Part shown: piece after piece, positions 1 through 7,129 of the stretch
Numbering within the stretch: the stretch's first letter is position 1
How the letters are laid out: each line of letters begins with the position of its first letter
Source: Nitrososphaeria archaeon
GTDB lineage: Archaea; Thermoproteota; Nitrososphaeria; JACIWG01
Direction of reading: 5' to 3'
DNA length: 19,097 nt
Assembly: GCA_014361085.1 (NCBI GenBank)
Contig: JACIWG010000015.1
Span: 1-19,097 of the forward strand
Program-made: the position numbers and the translations under genes
Notes under the pieces: model-generated
Databases searched by the model: none
The model's input: only the letters and a program-made list of their open reading frames with translations
What the model was told of the DNA's origin: nothing

Positions 1-469
1 CGTTGAGAATTTCAAGCCTGTATCTATGAATGCCTATAGCATGTGATTCTTTGTAAGAGTCTTCGTAAAATAGTTCATCTTTTAAAATAACACTATCATT
101 TACTAGCTCAGCCTTCAAGGCCAGCCCCGTAATCCCTCCAACATTTGGATTTTCATTAAATAGTTGAATGTATTTTTTAACCCAGTCCGGTTCAGCTATA
201 GCGTCATCGTCAAGAAAGAGGAGAATTTCACCTGAAGCATTTTTTATCCCTTTAGTGTATGCGTCTATTGGACCAACCCCTTCTTGTATTAGTAGTTTTA
301 TGCTAAGTCTGTCTGAAAACTCTTTTATCACCTCCTCACTTCCATCGTTAGAAGGTTTTAGGACAACAATTACTTCATCAGGCTTTATAGTCTGTTTTGA
401 GAGTGAGCCAATAGCGTTTCTAAGATATTTCGCCCTCTTATACGAGATTATGAGTACAGAAACCTTCAA
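1..469 (-). CDS. Family 2 glycosyltransferase, C-terminus outside window
   Basis: This reverse-strand gene runs off the left edge, so only about 156 N-terminal residues are visible. It reads as a GT-A fold family 2 glycosyltransferase, which moves a sugar from a nucleotide- or lipid-activated donor to a growing glycan or lipid. The N-terminus begins KVSVLIISYKRAKYL, the usual first beta strand. A DEVIVV segment follows at about residues 31-36. LFLDDDA at about 84-90 is the metal- and donor-binding DxD region. I chose the TTG start at 469 because an in-frame TGA lies two codons upstream and the alignment to the family begins here. No Shine-Dalgarno sequence is visible. It is divergent from the second glycosyltransferase at 590, so the two may share a surface-glycan role. 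The acceptor cannot be told from sequence. Confidence 0.85.
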   Translation of the reverse strand, partial: MKVSVLIISYKRAKYLRNAIGSLSKQTIKPDEVIVVLKPSNDGSEEVIKEFSDRLSIKLLIQEGVGPIDAYTKGIKNASGEILLFLDDDAIAEPDWVKKYIQLFNENPNVGGITGLALKAELVNDSVILKDELFYEDSYKESHAIGIHRYRLEILN

Positions 470-558
470 GTGCAGTCAAATTTGGAATACTATTGCCAGA
501 TTATAAGCTTATCCTGCAAATAGGGATTTAGAACCTTCAGGTACTGTGATCTTAAATG

Positions 559-567
559 TTAAAATAC
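559..567 (+). promoter_or_regulatory. TATA-like box of the glycosyltransferase at 590
   Basis: TTAAAATAC is centred about 27 bases before the ATG at 590. That is the spacing expected for a leaderless archaeal transcript starting at or next to the start codon. No ribosome-binding site lies between the box and the gene, which fits that reading. Confidence 0.45.
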
Positions 568-589
568 TATAGCATGTTCCATTCAAACG

Positions 590-1405
590 ATGCCAGTACC
601 CTCGTCTGTTGACGCCATAATGTTGACAAAGAATAGTATGAAACCGTGTCTAAAAGAATGTCTCGACTCAGTTTACAAGAATATTCCAGTAAACAGTTTA
701 ATTGCTGTTGACGGTGGAAGCACTGATGGAACTCTTGAGCTACTAAAAAGTTATCCTAGAGTAAAAATAATTATGGACACTAAAGGGAATAGGGCTACAT
801 CAAGACAGTTGGGTATAGAAGCGGTTGAGACAGACTGGTTCGTGTTCTTGGACAGTGACGTTATATTATGTGATAACTGGTTTGATTATGCTAAAATTTA
901 TCTAAAAGATCCTAAGGTTGGAGCAGTATGGGGTGCAGCCCTTCAAAGGTCAAGCTCTGACCTTGCAAGATACAGTGCAATGGGCAAACTTTATGGAAAA
1001 GATGAGATGTGGATTGCTGTTAAGGCTGGAAGAAAGAGGGGTTTAACACATGATACTATAGTTAGGAGAAAGGCTGTTGAGGGAATAAGGATTCCAAGGG
1101 ACCTGCATGTGCTAGAAGACCATTATATTAGAATGTATGTTGAAGGCCGAGGGTACAAGTGGCTTTCTGTTCCAAGACCATACTGTTACCATTATGCACA
1201 TTCTAGAGAAAGACCGAAAGACTATTACATTTTTGGTAGAGCTGCAAAAAAGATTGGATTCATTAAGCTGTCAACTGTTCTAACGTACCTCTTTTTTGGA
1301 GTACCTAAGTCTCTATGGATATATCTTAACACTGGAAACAAGCAGGCAGCAAGAGCACAGTATATAACGTACATTTACATAATAAAGGGTTGGTTTAGTG
1401 TTTAA
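590..1405 (+). CDS. Family 2 glycosyltransferase
   Basis: The product has 271 residues and is a single-domain GT-A glycosyltransferase. Motifs visible are IMLTKN near residue 10, DGGSTDGT at 41-48 (the nucleotide-binding loop usually written DDGSTDGT) and FLDSDV at 86-91, the DxD metal site. A His-Tyr-His stretch and basic residues follow around 198-206, in the acceptor-side half. A hydrophobic stretch near 218-235 (TVLTYLFFGVPKSLWIY) may associate with the membrane. The length is typical for small archaeal members that decorate lipid-linked glycans. The gene is divergent from the partial glycosyltransferase at the left edge. The ATG at 590 is supported by the family motif order and a TATA-like box 27 bases upstream. 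The donor and acceptor sugars are not predictable. Confidence 0.88.
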   Translation: MPVPSSVDAIMLTKNSMKPCLKECLDSVYKNIPVNSLIAVDGGSTDGTLELLKSYPRVKIIMDTKGNRATSRQLGIEAVETDWFVFLDSDVILCDNWFDYAKIYLKDPKVGAVWGAALQRSSSDLARYSAMGKLYGKDEMWIAVKAGRKRGLTHDTIVRRKAVEGIRIPRDLHVLEDHYIRMYVEGRGYKWLSVPRPYCYHYAHSRERPKDYYIFGRAAKKIGFIKLSTVLTYLFFGVPKSLWIYLNTGNKQAARAQYITYIYIIKGWFSV

Positions 1406-1592
1406 AGCCTACAATTCTTTAAACACTCTTTTACAATATTTTTAGCAATAGTATTGTGACATCTAAGATACTGAACGTATAATGGTGAATGTTTTAAGCC
1501 GCTTATGTTTGATAGAATAAGCACATGTATTTTAAGTTGTATCTTATACCAAAAGTTTTACTGATAAAATGTTTGTTTAAGGATGGGTTTCA

Positions 1593-2280
1593 GTGAGCTT
1601 TGAACTGTTGAATAGGATGACGTTATCTTTTTCTAAGAAATGCTAGAGGCGGTTTTGAGCTGGGCGAATATGATATTGCATTGTTTAGCATGGAACGGTT
1701 TATTCAGCTCTATTCTAAATATTTGCTTTATAGGAGGATAGGTGATTATCCGAAGACAAATTCTATAATCAGGTTGCTAAAGTCTATGATGCTAAAGAGG
1801 TGGAAAATTTTATTGGGGACAACCTTGAGGGACTCTATCTTCTAGAAGAAGCATATACTTCATCCCGTTATCTTTCAAGAGAATATGATATGAATATAGC
1901 AGCAAAACTTCTAAAGTTCAGTGAAAAGGCTCTTGAGGTGTTTAAATGTCTAGAATGTGAATATTTAAAGATTAGAAGAGAATATTTGGATAATGTTGAA
2001 AATTATTTGAAGAAAATTAAAGATGTTTGTAAAAGATTTGATTCAAATTGTAGGCTAAATGGTATTCGGAGGCTATGCACGAAATAGTGTGAGCGTTGAA
2101 AGTGACGTTGGCCTACTAATTATCATAGACAATGCAATTAATCCTTTATGGAGGGGGAGACTGCTTGCATCAATAGCTAAAGAGATAGGGTTAGTTACAC
2201 CATTCGAAATCCATATTATAACCGTTGAAGAATATGAAAACTGGTACAGGAAGTTCATAGATGTAAGCATAGAGGTTTAA
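1593..2280 (+). pseudogene. Decayed HEPN-MNT fusion (toxin/nucleotidyltransferase)
   Basis: Three reading frames have to be joined to recover one protein. The first piece starts at GTG 1593 (SFELLNR). A frameshift near 1620 leads to LGEYDIALFSMERFIQLYSK, typical of an HEPN helix bundle. Another shift near 1780 leads to a piece ending at 2087 that contains NLEGLYLLEEAYTSSRY, the second HEPN half. A third shift near 2055 leads to FGGYARNSVSVESDVGLLII, the minimal nucleotidyltransferase core, ending at 2280. Active MNT proteins have GS followed by a D-x-D pair. Here the serine is glycine and the second aspartate is glycine (DVG), so the catalytic site is also lost. HEPN and MNT are usually separate toxin and antitoxin genes, so a fused form is notable. 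The repeated frameshifts plus the active-site loss point to true decay rather than a sequencing slip. Confidence 0.78.
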
Positions 2281-2324
2281 TTTAAATTATCCTCTAATAA
2301 AGTTACACTACTTTTGCGAACATT

Positions 2325-3503
2325 TTAAGTATCTGGTGTCTGATAGAGTAGGTCCATATATTTTAATCCGCTACCTGTATTATATACTATTGTTTCTTCA
2401 TCCTTGTCTATTAGCTTATAATCTAATAGTTTTTTTACTGCAGCGTATGCTGCTGCCCCCTCTGGACATGCTAGGATACCTTCTTTAGAGGCAAGCTCAT
2501 TTAATGAGTTGATTATCTCTTTTTCGCTTACGTCCACGGCTGTTCCTCCACTTTCTCTGATTATCTTTAGTATTTCTTTGTCGGCAAAGGGTTTGGGAAC
2601 TCTTAGGCCTGAGGCGATTGTTTTGCATCCGCTAAAGAATTCTACTCTTTCACTTCCTCTATTGTAGGCTGAAACTATTGGTTTACAGCATTCTGATTGG
2701 ACTACAACTATTCTCGGCATCCTTTTAACCCAACCGAGTTCTATTAGTTCCTTGAAAGCCTTCCATATTCCTATGACACCTTCACCTCCACCGGTTGGAA
2801 ATATGATAACGTCTGGGGAAGACCATCCGAGCTGCTCGCAAACCTCAAAACCCATTGTTTTGGTTCCCTCAACCCTGTATGGAACCTTCATTGTTGATAT
2901 GTCAAACCAGCCGTATCTGGACACGGCTTCAGCAACATATTTGCCAGCATCACTTATCAGGCCATTAACCAACTTCACGTCAACATTGTGGAAGACTGCT
3001 TCCATGTATATTGTTTTAGGTGTATCAGATGGCATGACAATGTGGACATCTAATCCTGCCCTTACACCGTAGGCGGCTAAAGATGCTCCAGCGTTACCCG
3101 CTGTAGGTATTGCTACAGATTTCACATTAAGTTCCTTTAAAACTGACACAGTAGCAGAAATTGGACGGTCTTTGAATGTGGCTGTAGGATTTCTACCCTC
3201 ATCTTTCATGTAAAGGTTTTTAAGCCCAAGCTTTTCTCTCAAACGTTCTAGCTTTATTAGTGGAGTATATCCTTCTCCTAGAGAAACAATATTTCTTTCA
3301 TCTGAGATTGGGAGGAGTTCAAGGTATCTCCACATGCTATTAGGTCTAGAGGAGAAAACATGTTTACCTAAAACTTTCTTAGCTAACTCGATATCGTAGA
3401 CAGCTAGAAGTGGGCCGTTACATGATTTGCAGACTGTTTGAGGAATATTAGGTTTATACTTTGAACCACATCTAGCACACTTATATTCAACAACATATGC
3501 CAT
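2325..3503 (-). CDS. thrC: Threonine synthase
   Basis: This 392-residue PLP enzyme converts O-phosphohomoserine to threonine and phosphate, the last step of threonine synthesis in the cytoplasm. The N-terminus has a small zinc-ribbon-like domain with cysteines at about 9, 12, 25 and 28. The PLP lysine is in ATFKDRP at about residue 111. GNAGAS follows at about 136-141, the phosphate-binding glycine loop GGGEG at about 238-242, and a C-terminal NTGSGLKY. Length and motif order match the archaeal type. The ATG at 3503 has an AGGTGG ribosome-binding sequence seven bases upstream and a TATA box at 3536-3543. It is monocistronic. Repeat element copy 1 begins only about 50 bases upstream, just beyond the TATA box, and could affect expression. 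A related PLP fold such as cysteate synthase is less likely. Confidence 0.93.
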   Translation of the reverse strand: MAYVVEYKCARCGSKYKPNIPQTVCKSCNGPLLAVYDIELAKKVLGKHVFSSRPNSMWRYLELLPISDERNIVSLGEGYTPLIKLERLREKLGLKNLYMKDEGRNPTATFKDRPISATVSVLKELNVKSVAIPTAGNAGASLAAYGVRAGLDVHIVMPSDTPKTIYMEAVFHNVDVKLVNGLISDAGKYVAEAVSRYGWFDISTMKVPYRVEGTKTMGFEVCEQLGWSSPDVIIFPTGGGEGVIGIWKAFKELIELGWVKRMPRIVVVQSECCKPIVSAYNRGSERVEFFSGCKTIASGLRVPKPFADKEILKIIRESGGTAVDVSEKEIINSLNELASKEGILACPEGAAAYAAVKKLLDYKLIDKDEETIVYNTGSGLKYMDLLYQTPDT

Positions 3504-3510
3504 AAACTTT

Positions 3511-3543
3511 CCACCTAATCAGATAACATAATTTGTATATAAA
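3511..3543 (-). promoter_or_regulatory. Promoter and ribosome-binding site of threonine synthase
   Basis: On the reverse strand TTTATATA occupies 3536-3543, about 35 bases before the ATG at 3503. AGGTGG at 3511-3516 lies seven bases before the start and matches the archaeal anti-Shine-Dalgarno end. The left end of repeat element copy 1 (3556) is 12 bases beyond the TATA box, so the native upstream sequence has been replaced by the element. Confidence 0.65.
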
Positions 3544-3555
3544 TGATAGTTAGGA

Positions 3556-3892
3556 TGTGACGTCATCTCCTCGACACATGTCGGAAGCTTCCAGCTTTTT
3601 CTTCATGTTAGGCTTCATCTGTCACCATCTGGTTCTATTTTGCTGGAAACACACCATTTGGTGCGAGGTTCCAGCGGATAGCCTGCCTTTACGCCTTCAG
3701 TCACATCTGCTGGTTCATGGGGATCACAGTTTCCCCATTTCATAAGTCTCGTTAACGTATGGGCTAACATCTGGCTTTCGCAATGCCATCCTCTTTGGGC
3801 TCAGAACATACGATTTAAGGCAAAACATACTTTAAGGAAAATTTTTAAACTTTGACCATTCATCCCAGACTAAAGTTCCAGGTTTTCTGGGC
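3556..3892 (-). mobile_element. Palindrome-ended element copy 1 (PATE/MITE-like)
   Basis: This is the first of two copies, roughly 80% identical by eye to 14609-14950 and in the same orientation. Both ends carry small hairpins: CGACacatGTCG at 3572-3583 and a CCCAGA/TCTGGG stem at 3864-3891. Such subterminal palindromes without target duplication resemble IS200/IS605-type ends, so I infer a non-autonomous palindrome-associated element. Internal hairpins are GCTGGAA/TTCCAGC at 3642-3675, with CACCA/TGGTG inside it, and TGGGGA/TCCCCA at 3718-3737. Their sequence differs from copy 2 but the pairing is kept, which argues for a structured RNA. On the reverse strand a TTTAAAAAT box near 3840-3849 could start a transcript across the element. 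It cuts the AlbA_2 gene on its right and abuts the threonine synthase promoter on its left. I see no transposase in it. Open frames of about 60 codons inside it are not conserved as protein between the copies. Confidence 0.72.
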
Positions 3893-4089
3893 CTCATCCT
3901 ATAATTTTCTAAAGTTCTCCTTCCAATGGGTACACCAACAATGTTGCCATTATCATCGACTCCAACAAATATTGTTCCCCCCTTAATATTTGAGAAGGCT
4001 GAAATTGTTGCAAGAATTTCTTCAAAATCTGATAAAGAACTCTTAAATTCCAAAGTTTCACTTTCCCCTTTTTTAATTGCTTCAAACAT
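3832..4089 (-). pseudogene. AlbA_2 (Schlafen-like) gene truncated by element copy 1
   Basis: The product starts MFEAIKKGESETLEFKSS and continues to GGTIFVGVDDNGNIVGVPIG, the first half of an AlbA_2 (Schlafen AlbA-2) domain. This domain is found in DNA-binding regulators and some RNA-cleaving proteins. After LENYR the frame enters the repeat element, ending in residues encoded by the element's hairpin end (PRKPGTLVWDE and so on). The rest of the AlbA_2 domain and any C-terminal winged helix are missing. The ATG at 4089 is preferred to the GTG at 4104 because the TATA box at 4111-4120 then sits about 26 bases upstream and the protein begins as its relatives do. A 30-base operator-like array lies directly upstream of the TATA box. 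A shortened chimeric protein could still be made, but I expect it to be non-functional. Confidence 0.75.
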
Positions 4090-4110
4090 TTTTTTCTTTC
4101 TCACATTAAC

Positions 4111-4151
4111 CCTTATAAATTTTACCGTTACGTAACGGTAAGTAACGGTAA
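4111..4151 (-). promoter_or_regulatory. TATA box and three-unit operator of the AlbA_2 gene
   Basis: Positions 4122-4141 form a perfect 20-base palindrome, TTACCGTTAC followed by GTAACGGTAA. The second unit is repeated exactly at 4142-4151, giving three 10-base units, one per helical turn. The reverse-strand TATA box (ATTTATAAGG, 4111-4120) touches the array, so a protein bound here would cover the TFB recognition element. This is the expected layout of an autoregulated or repressed archaeal promoter. The array has outlived the gene it controlled. Confidence 0.65.
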
Positions 4152-4244
4152 AAATATATTTTCCAAAATAAAATTAATGAAAACACTAGCATTTTATGAT
4201 ACTTTAAGCGGATTACTAAAATGTGGGTGACAAGCACTTTTCCA

Positions 4245-4520
4245 TTAAAGCTTTAATATCATTCTAAGCCTTCTTGGGCCACCTGCATCTCCTTCAGACT
4301 CTTTCTCAAACCCTTCTACCGTAGTTTTAGCCCATTTCTTAACTTTCATGGCAAGTGATAGGGGGTCGGGTATGAATTCTAGCACAAGCCTTTTGCCTTC
4401 AATCTTCATCACAGCCTTATCACCTTCACCTATACCTAGTTGCTTACACACACGCTTAGGTATGTAAATAGCACCCTTCTTGCCAATCCTAGACACGGTC
4501 TCCTGACTTAAACCAAGCAC
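4245..4520 (-). CDS. AbrB/SpoVT-type DNA-binding protein, no toxin partner seen
   Basis: The 91-residue product has a swapped-hairpin AbrB domain, SRIGKKGAIYIPKRV at about residues 10-24, followed by LGIGEGDKAVMKIEGKRLVLEF and a charged helical tail (KVKKWAKTTVEGFEKESEG). Such proteins are the DNA-binding antitoxin half of many archaeal PIN toxin pairs, or stand-alone regulators. An upstream GTG at 4574 would add 18 hydrophobic residues unlike the family. The GTG at 4520 is preferred because an AT-rich TATA-like stretch (AATATTTATTATT) lies about 25-35 bases before it. No PIN gene follows on the reverse strand: downstream is only the AlbA_2 operator. It is therefore an orphan antitoxin or a regulator. 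Confidence 0.75.
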   Translation of the reverse strand: MLGLSQETVSRIGKKGAIYIPKRVCKQLGIGEGDKAVMKIEGKRLVLEFIPDPLSLAMKVKKWAKTTVEGFEKESEGDAGGPRRLRMILKL

Positions 4521-4574
4521 CAGAATAGAGATAAAAGTCTGGTAAAATAATAAATATTCTAGTATTTTTATCAC

Positions 4575-5063
4575 ATTCTAAAACCAGCTTACGCGAGCAT
4601 ACTTCAAAAAATTCTTCCAAAATCCATGTAGTATACTTTAATGCTGCAAACACATTATCGCTCTTAAAAAAATTCTAGTGCACTTTACAATCGCCCACTT
4701 TTCAAGAAGTTCTATAATAAATTTCTAAAGACATCTAGGACCTTTTATAAAAGATTAGCTCTTGTATCAGCTAATACTTTGGAAAGAGAACAGATAATAT
4801 CTAAAGGTTTTTATCATATTTGTATTTTTAGTGATACCAGCATGTTATGGCGGGTACAAAAGTTTACTCATCAGGTCAGCTACTCCACAAATAAAGTCTT
4901 TTAGATAACTTTTATGGAGTTGAAGAAAGGTTTAGATGGTACGGGAAAATATTTTACGGCTATGTGAAGGGTTCAAGAAAGAAGAGTTAGAGATTCAAAG
5001 CGATTGCAGAATTAAATATTATAATCTTGGGTCCTAAACTTTAACACCCTCTTCTCTAATATG
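4575..5063. other. Intergenic stretch without a convincing gene
   Basis: This AT-rich stretch has no reading frame that I can assign. On the forward strand YGVEERFRWYGKIFYGYVKG (about 4913-4972) reads like a protein fragment but is flanked by stops, and I do not recognise the family. On the reverse strand FAALKYTTWILEEFF (about 4605-4650) also reads protein-like and is closed by a stop upstream. Both may be relics. Neither is supported well enough to name. Confidence 0.4.
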
Positions 5064-5468
5064 TTAAATTGTTTCAGGCCTTATTCGTGTTAAACCGGGA
5101 ACCCTATCGTATGCTTGATCGAAGGAAATGATTTTTCTATCCAAGTTCAGTGCAACTGCAGCATAATGTGAGTCAAAGAATGTTAAGCCCAGAGTTTGCC
5201 TCAGATATACACTTGCAACAGTCATGTCCGGAGTTAACGCGATATATTTTACGTTAGGCAACGCCGCTATGGCCGCTAAATCTTTTAGAAGCCTATCCTC
5301 CATTTTCTCACTCCTATAAATCAGCTCCATCTCAATAAGGCTAACGCTTGAAATATCCAAATTCACCTGCCTGTTTCTTAGCTTTTGAAAGATTCTTTCT
5401 GCTATGTCGTGGTTAGGGTCGTACTCGTTTAAGTATGCGAAGACAACATCGTTCTCAAGCAGAGGCAT
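5064..5468 (-). CDS. vapC: PIN-domain ribonuclease toxin (VapC)
   Basis: This 134-residue PIN-domain protein is the toxin of a VapBC pair. Family members are Mg2+-dependent ribonucleases that cut tRNA, rRNA or mRNA when the antitoxin is degraded. Acidic residues visible are Asp7 (LLENDVVFAYL), Glu46 (SLIEMELIYR), Asp99 (TFFDSHYAAVAL) and Asp117 (IISFDQAY), so the four-acid site appears complete. The ATG at 5468 overlaps the stop of the antitoxin gene by one base (TAATG), so the two are translationally coupled. Length is normal and there is no frameshift. The RNA target cannot be predicted. Confidence 0.9.
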   Translation of the reverse strand: MPLLENDVVFAYLNEYDPNHDIAERIFQKLRNRQVNLDISSVSLIEMELIYRSEKMEDRLLKDLAAIAALPNVKYIALTPDMTVASVYLRQTLGLTFFDSHYAAVALNLDRKIISFDQAYDRVPGLTRIRPETI

Positions 5469-5716
5469 TAGCCTTCAGCCTCCTTTCTTTCAGCTTCTTT
5501 AACCGCGGTAAGCTCCGCCTGTTTTCTCAGATCTTTAAACGATTTATTAATGTTAAATGCGCCATGTAGAACTTGGAATGGGTCAGAGGGTAGAGGGATT
5601 ATTTTAAGGTGGTCTCCGGCGTTTATGATCAGGACCTTTCTCCCAATATTAAGTGATTCCCTGATCTTTTTTGGCAGAGTAAGCCTTCCTTTGCTGTCTA
5701 ACTCTAGAATACTCAT
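5468..5716 (-). CDS. vapB: AbrB-type antitoxin (VapB)
   Basis: The 82-residue product has an N-terminal AbrB domain, LELDSKGRLTLPKKIRESLN at about residues 4-23, then VLIINAGDHLKIIPLPSDPF, and a charged C-terminal tail (EAERKEAEG) of the kind that wraps and blocks the PIN toxin. It would bind its own promoter with VapC. The ATG at 5716 has GGTGGG four bases upstream as a ribosome-binding sequence. The promoter carries repeated TAGTGGGAT motifs around an AT-rich TATA-like region, consistent with autoregulation. The stop codon overlaps the vapC start. Confidence 0.88.
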   Translation of the reverse strand: MSILELDSKGRLTLPKKIRESLNIGRKVLIINAGDHLKIIPLPSDPFQVLHGAFNINKSFKDLRKQAELTAVKEAERKEAEG

Positions 5717-5719
5717 TTT

Positions 5720-5782
5720 CCCACCTAACTTATTTTTATTTATTTAGTGGGATTTAAGCTTTTACCTTTTCTATAGTGGGAT
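5720..5782 (-). promoter_or_regulatory. Probable operator/promoter of the vapBC pair
   Basis: TAGTGGGAT occurs at 5745-5753 and again at 5774-5782, 29 bases apart. An inverted relative, CCCACCTAA, lies at 5720-5728 next to the start codon. A TAAATAAA-like TATA region (reverse strand, about 5735-5745) sits about 24 bases before the ATG at 5716, between the nearest inverted pair. Sites flanking the TATA box fit repression by the AbrB antitoxin, alone or with the toxin. Binding is inferred from position and symmetry only. Confidence 0.5.
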
Positions 5783-5991
5783 AAAACTATGTTGCAGCCA
5801 TAAATTATCACATACTAACAGCAAAAGGGGGCACCGGACTTCTATGACAAACTTTCACTTTAGAAACTTATGGGAGAGGGGATAGTTTGATTATACTGTT
5901 GCCATACAAAATTGACAAGATTAAAGTATGTGTTTCTTGAGAAACATGTTCAACAATATCGTCTTAAAAAATTTAAGCACACTTAATTCGT

Positions 5992-6844
5992 TTAAGAACT
6001 TAGTTTTAGACTTTCCCGTAGAACTTCTGTAACGCTTACTTTTGATAATCGAGGTTTATTGCCCATCTCCAGAATGGTGTAAACTTTACTGTTTTGTTTG
6101 CATACTGTTTTTTGGTTTCCGTAGCCCCATGTGATTATGATTAGGTTGTTACAGCTGAGTTGGTCGCTGGCCTTTATAATTGATTCAATTTTCCTATCTT
6201 CGATTTCGCCTATGTCTGAGGCATATGTCACTTGGATTAGCTCTTTAGTTTTTCCTTCATATTGGATTATGAAGTCTACTTCTTTTCCGGTGTTGTCTTT
6301 CCAGTAGAAGATTTGTTTGTTTGGTTCAAGGCCTATTTTGCACAGTTCTTGTGAGACTACATTTTCTAAAGGCAGAATTTCTGCAAAAGAGAAGGGATAG
6401 AATTTTTACCGTTACCGCTCCCCTTAGCTGTGTGGCAATTTCTCTCCTCAACAATTTTGATGAAGAGCCTGTTATAAATATGTAATATCTTTTCTTTTCG
6501 TATAAAGTGTATATGGTTTTCTGCCAGTTGCCTTGATCTTGAACTTCATCGAAGAAAAGATATTCGGGCAACTGTCCATAAATTTCCTGATGGATTATAG
6601 GTAATTCAGTAGGATCGTCTACTGTAACATTTTCCTCAAAATTTACGGAAAGGTATTCGATGTCATTTAAATTTTTGCTTTTTTATTAAGCTGTAGAGGA
6701 AATAATTTTTTTCCCGCTCTTCTAGGGCCGGCAACAGCCACAATAAAATTTTTGTTTACATTAACTTCAAGCAGCCTCCTCTTCACATCTAATGTTCTTA
6801 TATCCTCTTTTTTTTTTTGTTAGCAAATATTCCCTTAATTCCAT
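5992..6844 (-). pseudogene. Decayed archaeal AAA ATPase (DUF4143-type)
   Basis: Reassembled from several frames, the protein starts MELREYLLTKKK at 6844. It passes a P-loop region GPRRAGK (about 6735), then ELPIIHQEIYGQLPEYLFFDEVQ (Walker B, about 6560) and FITGSSSKLLRREIATQLRG (about 6440). It resumes at [14 protein letters not shown] (about 6300), ending at 5992. These are landmarks of the archaeal AAA ATPase with a C-terminal DUF4143 nuclease-like domain. Frame breaks occur at an 11-A run (about 6809-6819), at the 7-A run in the P-loop (where the Ser/Thr after GK is also gone), near 6670 and near 6395. About 150 residues normally between LRGR and the C-terminal domain are missing. It is therefore a deletion derivative as well as frameshifted, and inactive. 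Family members are often linked to defence or toxin-antitoxin islands, but their role is not firmly known. Confidence 0.78.
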
Positions 6845-7129
6845 ACTCTTAATGGGGGAAACTTTAAAAAAGGTTTTTAGACGTTAAAGGTTGAAGGGAG
6901 CAATGTTCATGAAAGTATAAGGGAAAACTGGCTTCTCAGCCTCCAAGCGAATACTATGATGATGTCGATAAAAATTGTTTCTTGTTAAAAAATTTATAAT
7001 GTTTAAAACCTCCAGACAGCTTATATCATGACATTTCAACATTTAATAAAAGTTATAGGGTTTTCCGAACGTGCTCTACAGCTTTCACCTCCTTCAAACG
7101 ACAACTTTTATCATTCGAATTTGTTTCAT

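Noticed and set aside
168..506. Forward frame of 112 codons
   Set aside because: It is the antisense of the family 2 glycosyltransferase on the reverse strand, whose conserved motifs (LDDDA, VSVLIISY) define the real gene.
3557..3745. Forward 62-codon frame, and its counterpart at 14610-14828
   Set aside because: Both lie inside the repeat element. The start regions agree, but the frames diverge with length changes, while hairpins are preserved. They look like accidental frames over a structured sequence.
6406..6415. Exact copy of the TTACCGTTAC operator half-site
   Set aside because: It lies inside the coding path of the ATPase relic with no inverted partner, so coincidence is more likely than a regulatory site.
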